NCBI GenBank assembly: GCA_001787475.1
Contig: MFXB01000011.1
Span: 665 to 14,952 of the forward strand
Source: Candidatus Peregrinibacteria bacterium RIFCSPLOWO2_01_FULL_48_20
GTDB lineage: Bacteria; Patescibacteriota; Gracilibacteria; UBA1369; 2-02-FULL-48-14
Length of the DNA: 14,288 bases
Direction of reading: 5' to 3'
Made by a program: the position numbers and the translations under genes. How positions within the stretch are numbered: position 1 is the first letter of the stretch; each line of letters begins with the position of its first letter. The notes beneath the pieces were generated by a model. The model had not been told where the DNA came from. It did not search any database and saw only the letters and a list, made by a program, of their open reading frames with translations. Positions 1 to 6,911 of this stretch are shown here, piece by piece.

Positions 1-1
1 G

Positions 2-715
2 CAGTTTAAAACACTTTGGCCCGCCGATGTGCATCTCATTGGGAAAGACATTATCCGTTTTCATTGCGGCATTTGGATTGGCATGCTCATGGCGGCCGGT
101 CTTCCTCTGCCCAAAGCCGTTTATGTACACGGCTTCCTCACGAGTGAAGGCCAAAAAATGAGTAAATCTCTCGGCAATGTGGTGGATCCAATCGCACTTT
201 TGGACGAGTGGGGCGTGGACCCCGTGCGCTATTATCTTTTGCGTGAAGTACCCAGTGATGAGGACGGAGATTTTTCGAAGGAGCGGTTTGCGGTTTTGTA
301 TCGCGATGAACTTCAAAATACGATCGGAAACTTATTGCGCCGCAGTGTGACTTTAATCGTGAAGAATTTTGATGGAGATTTGAAACCGCAGGAAAATGAA
401 GTGGGTGCGTCCTTAAAACCGGCTTGGGAAAAGTATCACAAAGGCTTTAAGAATTTTGATCTCAAAGGAGCCGTGGAATCCATGGTGGGACTCGCGCGTG
501 CCGCCAATAAATATGTTGATGATCAAAAGCCTTGGGAATTGGCCAAGGCGGATCGAGTACGTTTGGCAGTGGTTTTAGCCAATTTACTGACTTTATGCAA
601 AGCGATTGGAGAAATGCTTCAACCCATCATTCCTGAAACGGCAGAGAAAATTTTAAAGATGGTTGGTGGTGAAAAAGTGGTGGAAGGAGAGGTACTTTTC
701 CCGCCGAAAAATTAG
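2..715 (+). CDS. metG: Methionyl-tRNA synthetase, C-terminal part (5' end outside window)
   Basis: Class I methionyl-tRNA synthetase, which charges tRNA-Met with methionine in the cytoplasm. The frame is open from the first bases of the window, so the catalytic N-terminal half with the HIGH motif lies upstream. Visible hallmarks are the family block WPADVHLIGKDIIRFH near the start, HGFLTSEGQKMSKSLGNVVD with the KMSKS loop that binds ATP, then a helical anticodon-binding domain containing DDQKPWELAK with the Trp that stacks on the CAU anticodon. The protein ends at VLFPPKN, where many short bacterial enzymes end, so the C-terminal tRNA-binding (Trbp111-like) domain is absent. A GTG at 29 could be read as a start, but it falls inside a conserved block and is not the real start. 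The gene is convergent with the lipoprotein gene; only 17 nt separate the two stops and I see no terminator hairpin there. Confidence 0.97.
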   Translation, partial: QFKTLWPADVHLIGKDIIRFHCGIWIGMLMAAGLPLPKAVYVHGFLTSEGQKMSKSLGNVVDPIALLDEWGVDPVRYYLLREVPSDEDGDFSKERFAVLYRDELQNTIGNLLRRSVTLIVKNFDGDLKPQENEVGASLKPAWEKYHKGFKNFDLKGAVESMVGLARAANKYVDDQKPWELAKADRVRLAVVLANLLTLCKAIGEMLQPIIPETAEKILKMVGGEKVVEGEVLFPPKN

Positions 716-732
716 GGAATTTCAGAGTTTGC

Positions 733-1098
733 TTAGCTTTCGCTGACCATGGCTTCCGCTAGGTCGGCGGCACTGACGCCGCTGGCTTCCAAAGCATCGC
801 CACAGGTCGTTTCCAAGTGGGTGCGGGCGGCTTCGGAAACGAGGTTGATTTCCTCGGTTCCGCGAACATTGGCAAGGTAGGTGTCGATGGCTTCGGCGTT
901 TTCAAAGCCGTATTCCGCCATAATGTCCTCCGTTAAACTTGGCATGTCTCCCAAACTGACTTCTTCGTCAAAAAGCAAACAAGCGGTCTCCGCCATGGCC
1001 TTACCGGCATTTTCTGAAATGTTGCCTCCCGCGCTTCCGCCGCAAGAACTTAGAACAATCATCGAAAGGAGCAAAGACAGCGTGAGGGCTTTAGACAT
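733..1098 (-). CDS. Small putative lipoprotein of unknown function
   Basis: A 121-residue protein with a short charged N-terminus, a hydrophobic stretch at residues 5-17 and a lipobox LSSC with Cys19, so it is probably lipid-anchored on the outer face of the cytoplasmic membrane. The mature part is acidic and helical-looking with two further cysteines (about residues 40 and 99) that could form a disulfide. I recognise no family. It begins 41 nt after the stop of the last VirB2-like gene on the same strand, so it may be the last gene of that operon. The intervening AT-rich stretch has -10-like sequences but no convincing -35. Residues just after the lipobox are Gly/Ser-rich, typical of a lipoprotein tether. 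The start is the only ATG giving a proper signal peptide; no Shine-Dalgarno is visible. Confidence 0.75.
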   Translation of the reverse strand: MSKALTLSLLLSMIVLSSCGGSAGGNISENAGKAMAETACLLFDEEVSLGDMPSLTEDIMAEYGFENAEAIDTYLANVRGTEEINLVSEAARTHLETTCGDALEASGVSAADLAEAMVSES

Positions 1099-1139
1099 GA
1101 AAAAATGTTAGATATAAAGGCGATGTGGAGATTCTACCC

Positions 1140-1556
1140 TCAGTTCGCGCTCTCGTCCACTTGTAAAATAATCTGAATTGCACCTTGAACGATGGCGTAA
1201 GACAACATAATGATGATAAGTCCAACCAGTGACCAAACCATTCCTTTTTTCCCTTTTTCAATGAGCTGGTCCTTCCCGAAAGCAAAGATGTAGTTGGCTC
1301 CGGCTACAATCATGAAAATAATGGTGATGGCACCCGCGAAGAGTAAAAATTGGCTCACCAAATTTCCAATAAAAAAGATGAGCGTGTTGGTGCCGGCCGT
1401 TTCGGGACTGCTGTCCTGCGTCGCTTCGGAAACGTCGAAAGTGGGAAGGTTCTCCGGCCTCATGCCTTCGTTGAGTTGGATGACCGCCGAAGCGCCGTCA
1501 ATAAACAAGAAAAACGCTACGGTTGCCAGCATGGTGGTCAAAAGTTTTTTATTCAT
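1140..1556 (-). CDS. TrbC/VirB2-like membrane protein (pilin-like), 138 aa
   Basis: Small exported membrane protein of the TrbC/VirB2 type, the family that includes conjugative and type IV secretion pilins. Residues 1-24 form a signal peptide with an ASA cleavage site. A short exposed segment follows, then two transmembrane helices (about 58-90 and 107-131) joined by a charged loop with GKDQLIEKGKKG. This loop matches the other four hairpin modules in the operon in pattern (Gly, acidic, then Ala/Gly-Lys). The frame is open further upstream to 1682, but the ATG at 1556 is chosen because it starts a signal peptide and overlaps the preceding gene's stop by 8 nt (ATGAATAA), implying translational coupling. 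Assignment to the fold rests on topology and the loop motif, not on strong sequence identity. Confidence 0.85.
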   Translation of the reverse strand: MNKKLLTTMLATVAFFLFIDGASAVIQLNEGMRPENLPTFDVSEATQDSSPETAGTNTLIFFIGNLVSQFLLFAGAITIIFMIVAGANYIFAFGKDQLIEKGKKGMVWSLVGLIIIMLSYAIVQGAIQIILQVDESAN

Positions 1557-2400
1557 TGCGTTCTTCGGTGTCAACAAATACATCGTCGGAAGGGCTTTCC
1601 TCGTCTTCCGTGAGGTTGAGGGTCGTGATTCCGTAAACCAGCGCGAAGCCGAGTGAAACGAGGGCGAGCGCGATGGCCGCATAAATCATAATGTTTTTTG
1701 CTTTTGTGAGGGATTCTTCTTGACCGCGTCCGATCACCAGCAGAACGCCTCCGTACATGAATGCGATAAAAATCAAAAAGGCGACCACGTACATAAGGTT
1801 TGTGATAATGGCCGGCACCACTTCTCCCAGAAAGTCTCCGCCCGGAAGCGAAACGCGGCCTTGGTCATCCTGTTCTTCAATGAGTTTTTGTTGGTTCGGC
1901 AAAAGAATTTCAACGTCTTCATCGTCCACGGCATAGGCGCTTGGGATCAGCCAACTTTCAGCGTCTTCTTCGTTCGGGAGGGCGATGGAAACCACAATCG
2001 ATACGATGGCGTAGGAAAGCATCACAAGTACAAGTCCGATGAGAGAGTAGCGCAGATTGGTTTTCGCGCGATTCAGTTTTTCATCATTTCCATAGGCGGT
2101 GAGCATTTGAATGGCTGAAATCAAAATTCCAATGAAAGCCGTAATGGAAAGGATCCCGATTCCAATGTTGATCGCTCTGGGGATGGTCTCGTTCAAGATG
2201 AAATTTTGTGTTTCTCCGCCGGTGCTTCCCACGTCGGGAGCGGGCAGAAAGTCCGGGACGGGAATGGTGGGTTGCACCACGGGATTCACCACCTCCTTTT
2301 CGTCGTCCGCTTGCACCGGAGGGACGAAGGAGAGAAGTCCGCCGAAGAGACTCAAACCGAGCATCAATCCAAGCATGAAAATGAGGCATTTTTTAATCAT
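1549..2400 (-). CDS. Duplicated TrbC/VirB2-like membrane protein, 283 aa
   Basis: Exported membrane protein with two copies of the VirB2-like helical hairpin in one chain. Signal peptide 1-31 (VQA before the Asp-Asp-Glu run), then a Pro-rich segment, module 1 at about 72-140 (helices 77-100 and 117-140, loop GNDEKLNRAKTN), an acidic linker at about 142-192, and module 2 at about 193-259 (helices 194-223 and 236-259, loop GRGQEESLTKAKN), ending in a very acidic tail. The linker contains SAYA followed by VDDED (about residues 154-161), which looks like a signal-peptidase site and could allow release of two separate pilin-like pieces; this is inference. The start ATG overlaps the upstream stop as ATGA, and its own stop overlaps the next start by 8 nt. 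No Shine-Dalgarno. Confidence 0.85.
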   Translation of the reverse strand: MIKKCLIFMLGLMLGLSLFGGLLSFVPPVQADDEKEVVNPVVQPTIPVPDFLPAPDVGSTGGETQNFILNETIPRAINIGIGILSITAFIGILISAIQMLTAYGNDEKLNRAKTNLRYSLIGLVLVMLSYAIVSIVVSIALPNEEDAESWLIPSAYAVDDEDVEILLPNQQKLIEEQDDQGRVSLPGGDFLGEVVPAIITNLMYVVAFLIFIAFMYGGVLLVIGRGQEESLTKAKNIMIYAAIALALVSLGFALVYGITTLNLTEDEESPSDDVFVDTEERNE

Positions 2401-3173
2401 GTGAAGAATCCGGGATTAATGGTGTACAAAATCAGTCCGGAAAGGAAGAGCAGCACAATACCCGCAATAGCTTGGAAGATTTTATTTTTGGCTTCGGTGA
2501 TGTCTCCGCTCACTCCCGACATTTGGATGCGTACTCCATTCAAAACGATGGTCATGACCGCTATGCTTCCAACCGTCAGCGCTCCCCATGTGAAAATTTG
2601 TTTCACGACTACTTTCACAATTCCGAGCCCGGAATCCGAAATCACCCATTGACGACGGGAACAGGTGGCTGTGTCCGTTCCGGTGCCCAGGGCTGTACCC
2701 ACAGCGGTTTTACATTCCGCCAATGTTTTTGCGTAAACGGTGGTTTGGTCGGGGCATACAGTGTTGGTTCCCACTTCTTTGGAAGACATGCAACAGGTTC
2801 CCGCGTAAACGGTAATAATTCTACTGTCCACTGTTTCGTCATCGCCTTTTATTTCGACATTGGGTGCAATGACCTCCGTGATTTCCGTGATTACCGAGCC
2901 GCCTTTCGTACAATCTCCTTTTTCAAGCAGTCCGGTATACTCGTTCGGTTCGCCACAATTTTTCGCAGCAAAACTTGCGGCTATTCCTGCATTAAATTCT
3001 TCTTCCATTTCGGCGAATACTTTTTCTTCCGCTTTTATTTCATCCTCGCTCGTACCTTCATATTTGCCATAGTCCAATGCACATTGAAACAGGGTTTCCG
3101 CCGCGCTCGCCACAAATGGAGAGCCGAAGGCGCTCAAGTAGGCGACGAGAATGAGGAGGTAAAATTTTTGCAT
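2397..3173 (-). CDS. Cys-rich exported protein with C-terminal VirB2-like hairpin, 258 aa
   Basis: Secreted membrane protein with an unusually large exposed domain for this family. Residues 1 to about 24 form a signal peptide (ASA cleavage). Residues about 25-175 form a hydrophilic domain with eight cysteines, including a CC pair (GTCCMSS), suitable for up to four disulfides outside the membrane. The C-terminus has two transmembrane helices separated by GVSGDITEAKNKIF, matching the TrbC/VirB2-like hairpin of its neighbours. The gene could start at a TTG one codon earlier, but the ATG at 3173 forms a TGATG junction with the preceding stop, a typical coupled restart, and is preferred. It overlaps the next gene as ATGA. 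The role of the Cys-rich domain is unknown; a minor pilin, adhesin or pilus-tip protein is plausible but inferred. Confidence 0.82.
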   Translation of the reverse strand: MQKFYLLILVAYLSAFGSPFVASAAETLFQCALDYGKYEGTSEDEIKAEEKVFAEMEEEFNAGIAASFAAKNCGEPNEYTGLLEKGDCTKGGSVITEITEVIAPNVEIKGDDETVDSRIITVYAGTCCMSSKEVGTNTVCPDQTTVYAKTLAECKTAVGTALGTGTDTATCSRRQWVISDSGLGIVKVVVKQIFTWGALTVGSIAVMTIVLNGVRIQMSGVSGDITEAKNKIFQAIAGIVLLFLSGLILYTINPGFFT

Positions 3174-3595
3174 CAATAGAAGAAAGATTGTACGAAGCTT
3201 ACGATAAAGTAGGCGAGGAAGGCCAGGAAAAGTCCCAGAATGGCTTGCAGGAGAATGCCTTTTCCACGCTCGATTTTACTTTCTTCTCCGTTGGCGGTAA
3301 CGAGCATGAAGCCGCCGTACATAATCACCACAAAAGCAAAAGTTCCCACGAGAAGCGTTAGAATATTGATGGCTCGAAGAATCACGGCTCCCGCTCTGGA
3401 GGTTCCTTTTTGTTCGGCATCTTCTTGTATGCTGTCCCAAAAGCCGGTGGAAACATCGACGTTGTCATCGGTTTCATCGGTCACGTTTAAAATTTCAGAG
3501 ATTTCAAAAGTGCCGTAGTCGGTGGCCAGTGCGGCAGGTACCAACAAGCCGGAGATGCCCAGCATAAGAGCCAAGGTGGCGAAGATTTTTTTCAT
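3173..3595 (-). CDS. TrbC/VirB2-like pilin-like membrane protein, 140 aa
   Basis: The most pilin-like member of the array. Signal peptide 1-25 (AALA before TDYG), a short acidic exposed region to about residue 68, then two transmembrane helices (about 74-100 and 113-137) joined by ANGEESKIERGKG. VirB2/TrbC proteins have this arrangement: after signal cleavage two helices remain, with the basic loop on the cytoplasmic side or lining the pilus lumen. The protein ends only a few residues after helix 2, like classical VirB2. It is the first pilin-like gene after the ATPase and its ATG overlaps the ATPase stop as ATGA; its own TGA forms TGATG with the next gene. No Shine-Dalgarno, so expression probably depends on coupling. 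Confidence 0.87.
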   Translation of the reverse strand: MKKIFATLALMLGISGLLVPAALATDYGTFEISEILNVTDETDDNVDVSTGFWDSIQEDAEQKGTSRAGAVILRAINILTLLVGTFAFVVIMYGGFMLVTANGEESKIERGKGILLQAILGLFLAFLAYFIVSFVQSFFY

Positions 3596-5667
3596 GGAGT
3601 GGATTTACACCTTTTATTATACCTCTCAGCGATCTTTTCTTCAACCAGGTTAATGCTGCGGCCAAAGCGCTCAAAAGAACATTTTTTGAGATTTTCCAAG
3701 TTTGGGCACTCGCGGAAGGTGGGTTTTTCTATAGCCATGCGGAAAAGAGGGAGGGGCGTTTGCTCGTGAAGCAGCTTGGCGTAAGCCTGAAAAGGGGCGA
3801 GTCCGGTGAGATCTTCCTCGAGAAGGCCGAGAGAGGGTGCCAAGATTTGAGCATCGGCGTAACTGGTGCGAAAGGCGAGCAGCGAGCCCGCGTTCCCTAA
3901 AACCGCATCTTGAATTTCCGGCGCAACTTGAGTGAGATATTGGTTGGCGAGCGTGAGGGCGAGGCCGTACTTACGAGATTCGGCGAGCATGCTAAGCAAA
4001 GTTTTCGTGCTGAAATTTTGAAACTCATCCAGATAAACACAGACGATTTCCCTTTCCGCGGAGGGGGTGTCCGCTCGGCGAAGGAGCGTGCTTTGGATCA
4101 TGGAAATAAAAATCATTCCCAGAAGGCGGCTGGCATCTTCGCCCAATTTTCCTTTCGACAGATTGATGAGCACGATTTGTTTGTCCGCGAAAGCGCGATC
4201 GAACTGAAATTTTCCACGGGGCTGGCCGAAAATGTTTCGGAGCAGGGGAGTGGTGAGTAGTGGGCCGACTTTATTGAGAATCGGCGCGATGTGTTCTTGG
4301 CGGGTGCGTTCATCCTGTGCGAAAAATTCCTCCTCAAAAAATCGATGAAGCTCGAGGTCGTTTACGCGCTGAAGGAGTTCACGGCAGGTTTTTGGACCGG
4401 TTAGGACTTGAGGGAGATCAAGGAGAGTGGTGTTGGGAGCCAACGTGAGAAGCAGCAGCGTGTTTCTTAGGATGTATTCCAGGCGAGGTCCCCAACTTCC
4501 TTTGGAAAGCGCTTCGAACATTTCGACAAGAGCGGAGGTTTTCAGATTGGGGTTCTCGCCGGGCAGGCATTCCACGGGGTTCAAGGCCAGGGGGTAAGCG
4601 GCGGTGCCGGGGTCGAGAAGGATGGGCTGCGCGGTGGCGGGGAGAACTTTTAGGGCGTCTTCAATCAGATCGCCGTGTGGGTCCAGGAGGACAATGGCGC
4701 GATTGGAGTCCACATCTTGAGTGAAGAGTTTTAGAAGCGCGGTGGATTTTCCCATGCCGGTTTTTCCCACGAGATAGAGGTGACGTTTGCGGTCTTCTTC
4801 GTTCATGGGGGCGTCGGCTGGAGGCGGAAGGTAAGCGGTTGGCTCGGTTTGGAGGTGAGCGGCGTTTGTTTTTGCGTGCGGCAGTGAGAGAAGGCTGGCG
4901 AGCTCCTCGGCACTTAGGATGATGGGCTTCGCTTTGCGTTTCAAGCGGCAGGGAGTGAGCCCGCCAAGATAGGGCAGGGTAAAACCGTCCCAAAATTCTT
5001 TAAAAGGATGTGAAAGGGTGACGCGCACTTGGAAGAGAGGACGAGACAGCTTGTCGAGTACGGCGCGGCGCGGATCCTCCCGTTCGTGCAGCGATTCCAT
5101 TTGTTCCTGAGTTTCTTTCAAGCTTTTGGGCGGGAGGCAGCGGCGAATGCAAGGGCCCAGAAATCGACGGAAGTTGAGCGAAAACCACCCGCGACTTTCC
5201 CACTGATCAAAGATCCTTTCAGGTTCAAAATGCAGTTGCTTCGCTTTTTTGAGCGCGCGTTTCCGTTTTCTTTCTGGAAGCGGTGACCAAGTGAGGGCAA
5301 TGGTGGCATTTGAGGTTTTTGCGAGCAAGGGAAGGTAATGTTCAAGCGGGCTGATGTGCGTTTTTTGCGTTCGATCTTCAAATTGCGTATAGCGCTTGAT
5401 CGGTAAAAGCGGACCTTTGTTTTGGCGGAGGGTGTAAATCAGGTGTGAGTCGGTGGCGGTGGCGGTGGCGGTTTCGTGGGAGGTGCTTTCGTGGCAAGAA
5501 GAGCCGGTGAGCAGATCGGTGAGGTCATCGCTGCAGAAAAAGTGAACTTTTTGATCGGCAGCTTGGCGAATAAGAAAGCGGGCCGATTTTTTTTGAATGG
5601 TGTGCAGCCAGTGTTCCAAGAGTCGTGGTGAATATTCACGCGTTTCACAGAGGCGGAGTTCGTACAT
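3592..5667 (-). CDS. Type IV secretion/conjugation-type ATPase (TraD/TraG/HerA-like)
   Basis: A 691-residue P-loop ATPase of the VirD4/TraG/TraD-HerA group, which couples or pumps DNA or protein substrates at the membrane. The P-loop GKTGMGKST is at 301-309 and is followed by AIVLLDPHGDLIEDAL, a typical next strand of this group. The Walker B VCVYLDEFQNF is at about 542-552, with the family block LAESRKYGLALTLANQYLTQ just after it (Asn-Gln sensor). The first 290 residues form a separate N-terminal domain without clear transmembrane helices, so membrane attachment may come through partners. A Thr-Ala repeat (about 67-72) is encoded by a 6-bp repeat. The ATG at 5667 lies about 14 nt after a predicted transcription start, without a Shine-Dalgarno. 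The gene heads the VirB2-like operon. Whether it moves DNA (VirD4-like) or drives pilus assembly cannot be told from sequence alone. Confidence 0.9.
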   Translation of the reverse strand: MYELRLCETREYSPRLLEHWLHTIQKKSARFLIRQAADQKVHFFCSDDLTDLLTGSSCHESTSHETATATATDSHLIYTLRQNKGPLLPIKRYTQFEDRTQKTHISPLEHYLPLLAKTSNATIALTWSPLPERKRKRALKKAKQLHFEPERIFDQWESRGWFSLNFRRFLGPCIRRCLPPKSLKETQEQMESLHEREDPRRAVLDKLSRPLFQVRVTLSHPFKEFWDGFTLPYLGGLTPCRLKRKAKPIILSAEELASLLSLPHAKTNAAHLQTEPTAYLPPPADAPMNEEDRKRHLYLVGKTGMGKSTALLKLFTQDVDSNRAIVLLDPHGDLIEDALKVLPATAQPILLDPGTAAYPLALNPVECLPGENPNLKTSALVEMFEALSKGSWGPRLEYILRNTLLLLTLAPNTTLLDLPQVLTGPKTCRELLQRVNDLELHRFFEEEFFAQDERTRQEHIAPILNKVGPLLTTPLLRNIFGQPRGKFQFDRAFADKQIVLINLSKGKLGEDASRLLGMIFISMIQSTLLRRADTPSAEREIVCVYLDEFQNFSTKTLLSMLAESRKYGLALTLANQYLTQVAPEIQDAVLGNAGSLLAFRTSYADAQILAPSLGLLEEDLTGLAPFQAYAKLLHEQTPLPLFRMAIEKPTFRECPNLENLKKCSFERFGRSINLVEEKIAERYNKRCKSTP

Positions 5668-5687
5668 TATTTTTTTAAGAGATCTTC

Positions 5688-5716
5688 ACTATAAAGTGAT
5701 TTTTTCAACGTGTCAT
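5688..5716 (-). promoter_or_regulatory. Promoter for the ATPase/VirB2-like operon
   Basis: On the minus strand -35 ATGACA (5716-5711), a 17-nt spacer and -10 TATAGT (5693-5688): five of six matches to consensus in the -35 and good agreement in the -10. The predicted start of transcription is near 5681, about 14 nt before the ATG. A short inverted repeat TCACT/AGTGA (5686-5690 and 5695-5699) is centred on the -10 and could be a repressor site or chance. The promoter lies just beyond the terminator that closes the dus operon. Confidence 0.65.
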
Positions 5717-5739
5717 TAACTCGGTGGCTTTTGATCTGC

Positions 5740-5771
5740 AAAAACCTGTTGTTGGAAAGGTGACAACAGGT
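5740..5771 (-). terminator. Rho-independent terminator after the ftsQ-dus operon
   Basis: Perfect 9-bp inverted repeat ACCTGTTGT (5744-5752) and ACAACAGGT (5763-5771) with a 10-nt loop. Read on the minus strand the second arm runs directly into TTTTT (5744-5740). It lies between the dus stop (5886) and the promoter of the next operon, as expected for a transcription terminator. Confidence 0.75.
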
Positions 5772-5845
5772 GGGAGGAGAGGGTTTTTTGCGGGTTTTGT
5801 CGAGGGCTGCCACGGAAGCATTTGTACAAAACTTCAGGTTAGAAA

Positions 5846-5861
5846 CCCCCGCCAGCGGGGG
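5846..5861 (-). terminator. GC-rich hairpin, possible first terminator after dus
   Basis: CCCCCGC and GCGGGGG separated by CA (in practice 6 bp with a four-base loop), 25 nt after the dus stop. On the minus strand it is followed only by TTTCT, so it is a weak terminator or an mRNA 3'-end stabiliser ahead of the stronger one at 5740-5771. Confidence 0.5.
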
Positions 5862-5885
5862 AATTCAATCAAGAGAGGAGCCGCG

Positions 5886-6911
5886 TCACTGATCGACGAG
5901 CTCGTGAATGTGAGGAGGGGCGGGTAGGTGGGCTTTTGTTTGTTCTATGTGCGCCAAAATTTCATAAAGGGTGCGGCGGGCTTCTTCGAGGGTGGAAATT
6001 TGGACGACCTTTGCACGGTATTCGCTGGCACCGTCGAAGCCGCGGATGAGTTGCACAAAGTGTTTGCGCATTTCTTTCATGCCGCGGTCTTCGCCTTTGG
6101 ACTGCACGCAGAGTTCGGCGTGGCGTAAGTAAGCGGGCAATTTTTCCGCAAAAGTTTTGGGTGGGATGTAGGTGCCACCGTAGAAAGCCGCGGCGATTTC
6201 CGCCATGAGCCAGGGATTTCCCATCGTGCCGCGGCCCACCATCACGCCATCGAGGTTGCCGAGTTTTTTCACGGCATCTTCCGCGCTACGAATGTCTCCG
6301 TTTCCAAGGACGGGAATTTTCAGATTTCGTTTCACTTCGTAAATGGGTTCCCAATCCGATTGGCCTGTATACATTTGCTTCGCCGTTCGGCCATGAATGG
6401 TGAGAAGCGAAACTCCGGCGTTTTCCAAATCTTTACAGAATTGAATAAACCAAGGGAGGTCGAGTTTGTCCGAGCCAATGCGGGTTTTTACCGAGACCGG
6501 AAGGCGAGTGGCCTTTGCGCACGCTTCCACCAAAGTCAGGGCGTGACAGGGGTTCTTGAGAAGAGCACTGCCGTGATCGCTGGATACCACTTTTTTGGCG
6601 GGGCAGCCCATGTTGATGTCGATGGCGTCGATGCCCATTTGTTCGATACGTTTTGCCGCTTCCGCAAAATGCGCGGCCTTTTTCCCGAAAATTTGTGCGA
6701 CCAAAGGCTTCTCTTCTTCAGGGTTGAAATCGAGCTGTTTTAAGGTCATTTTACTGTCGTAAACGATGCCGTCGGCGCTGGTGAATTCGGTAAAACAAAT
6801 CACGCGCGGCTCGATTCCTTTAATAAGCTGCCGGTACGCCGTATCAGTGTAGCCCGCCATGGGAGCCAGTGCGAGAATGGGGCGCTTTGCGCCCGTCCAC
6901 GAAAAACTCAT
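5886..6911 (-). CDS. dusB: tRNA-dihydrouridine synthase (DusB-like)
   Basis: FMN-dependent enzyme that reduces specific uridines in the tRNA D-loop to dihydrouridine using NAD(P)H. The 341 residues match the usual family size. Visible motifs in order: ALAPMAGYTDTAYR (14-27) at the first barrel strand, DINMGCPAKKV with the catalytic Cys103, SVKTRIG (140-146), TIHGRT (171-176), GNGDI (203-207) and VGRGTMGNPW (225-234) that bind FMN phosphate. A C-terminal helical domain follows, with MRKHFVQLIRG (281-291) typical of the DusB group. The ATG overlaps the preceding gene's TGA as ATGA, so it is probably translationally coupled to the TPR/pseudopilin-like gene. It ends the ftsQ-side operon and is followed by two hairpins. 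The subgroup (DusB rather than another bacterial Dus) is less certain than the family. Confidence 0.94.
   Translation of the reverse strand: MSFSWTGAKRPILALAPMAGYTDTAYRQLIKGIEPRVICFTEFTSADGIVYDSKMTLKQLDFNPEEEKPLVAQIFGKKAAHFAEAAKRIEQMGIDAIDINMGCPAKKVVSSDHGSALLKNPCHALTLVEACAKATRLPVSVKTRIGSDKLDLPWFIQFCKDLENAGVSLLTIHGRTAKQMYTGQSDWEPIYEVKRNLKIPVLGNGDIRSAEDAVKKLGNLDGVMVGRGTMGNPWLMAEIAAAFYGGTYIPPKTFAEKLPAYLRHAELCVQSKGEDRGMKEMRKHFVQLIRGFDGASEYRAKVVQISTLEEARRTLYEILAHIEQTKAHLPAPPHIHELVDQ

Noticed and set aside
1099..1139. Promoter for the lipoprotein gene
   Set aside because: AT-rich with TATATC and TAACAT, but no -35 at a suitable distance; co-transcription with the VirB2-like genes is as likely.
1140..1682. 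180-residue version of the last VirB2-like protein
   Set aside because: The extra N-terminal 42 residues overlap the upstream gene and precede the signal peptide; the ATG at 1556 fits topology and the 8-nt overlap.
1140..3599. UGA recoded as glycine or tryptophan, as in some Patescibacteria
   Set aside because: TGA ends at least six genes at tight overlaps, and the downstream frame is not conserved past them; Trp is encoded by TGG.
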